A DNA stretch of 64,000 nt. Source: Pleodorina starrii (taxonomy: Eukaryota; Chlorophyta; Chlorophyceae; Chlamydomonadales; Volvocaceae). Location: NCBI GenBank assembly GCA_030267565.1, contig BRXU01000029.1, forward strand, positions 665,001 through 729,000, read 5' to 3'. The notes under the pieces were generated by a model. That model did not search any database. It was not told the DNA's origin and worked only from the letters and a program-made list of their open reading frames with translations. The position numbers and the translations under genes are program-made. Position 1 is the first letter of the stretch; each line of letters begins with the position of its first letter. Below are positions 61,420 through 64,000 of the stretch, piece by piece.

Positions 61420-64000
61420 AATGCGAAGCTCGTAGCGCTACACGCGACCATACGGCGGTCTTGACCAGCTGACGGCTTTGGCCACCGCTGCCAGTGCCTG
61501 CGTGGCCGACGTGGCAGCATTGTTGTTGAGCAGGCTTGCTGGCATTGTTGAGCAGGCTTGCCGCCATTGTTGTTTAGCAGGCCTGCTGGCTTCAGGGCGG
61601 GGCGGCCAGGACTGTGGGAGGCGCGCGTGGGAGATAGACTTGTGTGTAGATGTGTGTGGGTGTCTGCGTGCGTGCGCATGTGTGTGGGTGTCTGCGTGCG
61701 TGCGTGCGCATGTAAGTAAGCATTGTTTCAGAGTGGGTAGGCATCTGGGGTTCTGGGGCCCTTGTGCCCCTTGCGCCCCGTGCGCCCCGTGCGCACGACG
61801 TGGAGGGGGGCAAGTATCGAGGGGGCTCGTTGGTATCAATTGGCGCGGAGATCGCGCCCAGGATTGGCCGACTGGCGATGGGTAGGCGGCCGCGGAGGGT
61901 CACTGAGGGCTCTGGAGGGGCAGGCGGGCGCGCGCGGTGGCGCACAGTCGACGCGGCGCGCGGTCGCGCGGACGCGGGCTGTGTTTGGACGCAAGTAGGA
62001 CGCACGACAGGACCAAGCTCCGGCAGGCAGACAGGCAGACGCGCCCATTCGCTCGCCGAGAAGGGCGTGGAGGGTGAAGTAAGGCGCCAGCAGGGGGAAG
62101 ACACGGCCGGGCGGTGCGATGCGATGCATGCGTGCTTGGTAAGGGTCGGGGAAGCCCGGCCTCCCCGGCCGGCGGGGAGTTGCAGCAAGGTACCTACCGG
62201 TACGTTGAGAGAGGCTCTGGCAGGCTCGTTCGCTGGCCTGCTAGATGGGTGCGTGCGCGTGCAAGCGTGCCTGCATGTGCGTGTGCTGCTTGCTCTGTCA
62301 AGCACGCGCGTCTTGGCGACGTAACTCTCCTTCTCGCGACAGTCCGCGAAAGCCGCTTTCTGGGTTTCAGCGCAAGGGGCCATCGGCGCCGCTTGGCTTG
62401 CAGCGCGTTGCACCGCTCGTCAGCCGACACCCGCCTACCGTACTTACGGTTCGGCATCCAGGGGCTGATTGCCTGCGGGCTGGTTGCCTGTGGTGCGTGA
62501 GAGAGACTGCGGGCTGATTGCCTGCGGTGAGAGGGACTGCGGTGAGAGGGACTGCCCCCATCCCTCCGCGCCGCGCCGCGCCGTGCGGCGTGGAGGCCCG
62601 GGCTAGCTCCCGTATGTCTCTCACGCAAACCCCAGCCCCCAATCAACCCGATCGCCAACCGCGGTCTGGGCCTTACAGCAGGACTGGTTGGGACTGGATG
62701 GCCGCTTGGAGGGCAAGAGATGCTTTGAGAGAAGGCAGGCACTGCAACGCCAGAACGTGCTACAGCTTCTCGCGGGGGTGATAGCGCTAGGGGGTGATAC
62801 GGCAGTTCACGACTTGCCTGCCACATACTCTTTAACGGTACCAGAGCAGTACTGCATATCCCTGGCAATTTATAAGGCCGACATTAACGACGATTGATAA
62901 AGGCGTATGGCATGGCATGCATGAGGCCATACGCCTTCATCCGGCAGGATCCGTCTATCTTAAATCCCCTTACTCCATCACCCGCACCGTCATACAGTTT
63001 CAATTGTCGTTCCTGCGGAGAGGCATGCATGGATGTCGTAGGGATTTACAACGAACGAGGCTTACTTCGTTGGCGCATCAGAAGCGTCGTCCTATTGACC
63101 TAGCCCTACCTAGCAGGACCTAGCTGACGACGCCTACGTAAGCCTCTTTTCTACCTCTTTGCTGGTTGCTACATAGCATTGGTATACTGTACATATATGA
63201 TATATAAATAATAATACGTATTGATGTACAATTTCCCGACAAACAAAAAAACGGTACGCCCTCTTCACATAAATTAGCGTGCGTGATTGTCAGGTTGCCA
63301 CTGCAAAAGATGTATGCTGTCCTTCTCCTTGAGTTTGATGTTATACACACGACACCGACGGGTATAAGGATGTACCGGTACAAATATACAGCAGGTCTTT
63401 ATTAATCAACGCCTGCGAGAGTGCCGCATACAGGAAGTCTAAATACCTACCCAGGATGCTGAGAACTGTACAATAATGGCAAAATTTAAAAACACGATCG
63501 GCATAGTTCGGGTTCGCATGGGGGTATGAAACGCAGCAGCATTTCCGTTTAGTCTTGGTATTCTCTAAAATGCATACGTACAAACTTAAAGGACGATATA
63601 TTGCATTTCTAGCGGTCTGCAATTTAAGCGTCCGGTAGGGTCCGATTTCTGCGTGGTGAACGAAGGGGCTGCTGCTGCGGTTGTGCGAGGTAATGTTGGT
63701 GCGGCAACCCGCTTGGCTCATAGAACTTGATGTGCTGTGCTGACTTAGGTTTCCAATAACTGTGCTACGTATAACAATGGTAAGAAGGGAAACGAAGGGA
63801 CAGAGCCTGGCATTTCGGTCGGGCCTGCTGGGTACAGCTAGATAGGTCATCCTGGAGCACCCCCGGCACCGGCACACAGTATTGATTATTTTATGATAAA
63901 ATAATCGATGCGCCTTCCATTAGCACGCTCCATATATATTACGCATGCCTCCTGAGGCGGTGCCGATGAACCGCACTTTACGAAAAAGTGTACTTCGGAC
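61420..64000. other. 3' flank of WDR54-like gene, no gene supported
   Basis: The first ~300 bp are probably WDR54-like 3' UTR (TGTAA at 61711). The remaining frames are GC-skew artefacts or short. AT content rises after 63100. I see no exon chain or RNA gene in the last 2.3 kb. Confidence 0.6.
61711..61715 (+). terminator. Candidate polyadenylation signal (TGTAA), WDR54-like gene
   Basis: TGTAAG lies 292 nt after the stop, within the usual 3' UTR length for green algae, following a TGCG/TGTG-rich stretch. Confidence 0.45.

Overview
The window looks like nuclear DNA of a green alga, most probably a chlamydomonadalean (volvocine) one. The genes have many short GC-rich introns with GT/AG borders. 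The LINE belongs to the dual-endonuclease Dualen/RandI type known from Chlamydomonas. One gene is the chloroplast lipid-import protein TGD2 with a plastid transit peptide. TGTAA polyadenylation-type signals lie downstream of some stops, and a TTTTAGGG-type telomere-like dimer sits in one intron. I saw no rRNA, tRNA or CRISPR array. All exon models were spliced by hand. They rest on canonical splice borders, unbroken phase across introns, domain recognition, and, for the NLR genes, comparison of two paralogous copies.

Left part (1-36 kb): two direct, tandem copies of a large multi-exon resistance-protein-like (NLR) gene. Copy 1 enters from outside the window, so only its last eight exons are visible (206-4776). 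Copy 2 (about 20563-35320) shows, in order, a SERAC1-like alpha/beta-hydrolase domain, a plant-type NB-ARC ATPase, LRRs carried on phase-matched exons of about 144 nt, and a long C-terminal region of unknown fold that is also present in copy 1. An intact 11-kb LINE (9177-20562) is inserted in or just before the hydrolase exon, in the same orientation. Its single 3748-residue ORF carries membrane-like segments, a Josephin-like cysteine protease, an APE-type endonuclease, reverse transcriptase, RNase H and a restriction-like endonuclease. A ~1-kb non-coding mobile element occurs twice in inverted orientation: inside an NB-ARC intron of copy 2 and just downstream of copy 2.

Middle (38-42.8 kb): no supported gene; GC-rich intergenic DNA with small tandem repeats. 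Then a J-domain (DnaJ-type) protein gene (42842-47873) whose last exon encodes a >900-residue Ala/Ser/Pro-rich tail with about eight spaced Gly-Asp-Asp-aromatic/aliphatic motifs.

Right part (47.9-64 kb): a repeat-rich intergenic stretch with a 16-bp minisatellite. TGD2 follows on the minus strand (57528-52710, eight exons, 393 residues). Head-to-head with it, about 0.5 kb away, is a WDR54-like WD40-repeat gene on the plus strand (58041-61419, seven exons, 332 residues). The last 2.6 kb holds no gene I can support.

The most notable system is the tandem hydrolase-NB-ARC-LRR locus. This architecture is known from early land plants and streptophyte algae; here it appears in what looks like a chlorophyte, as a recent tandem duplication disrupted by an apparently young LINE.
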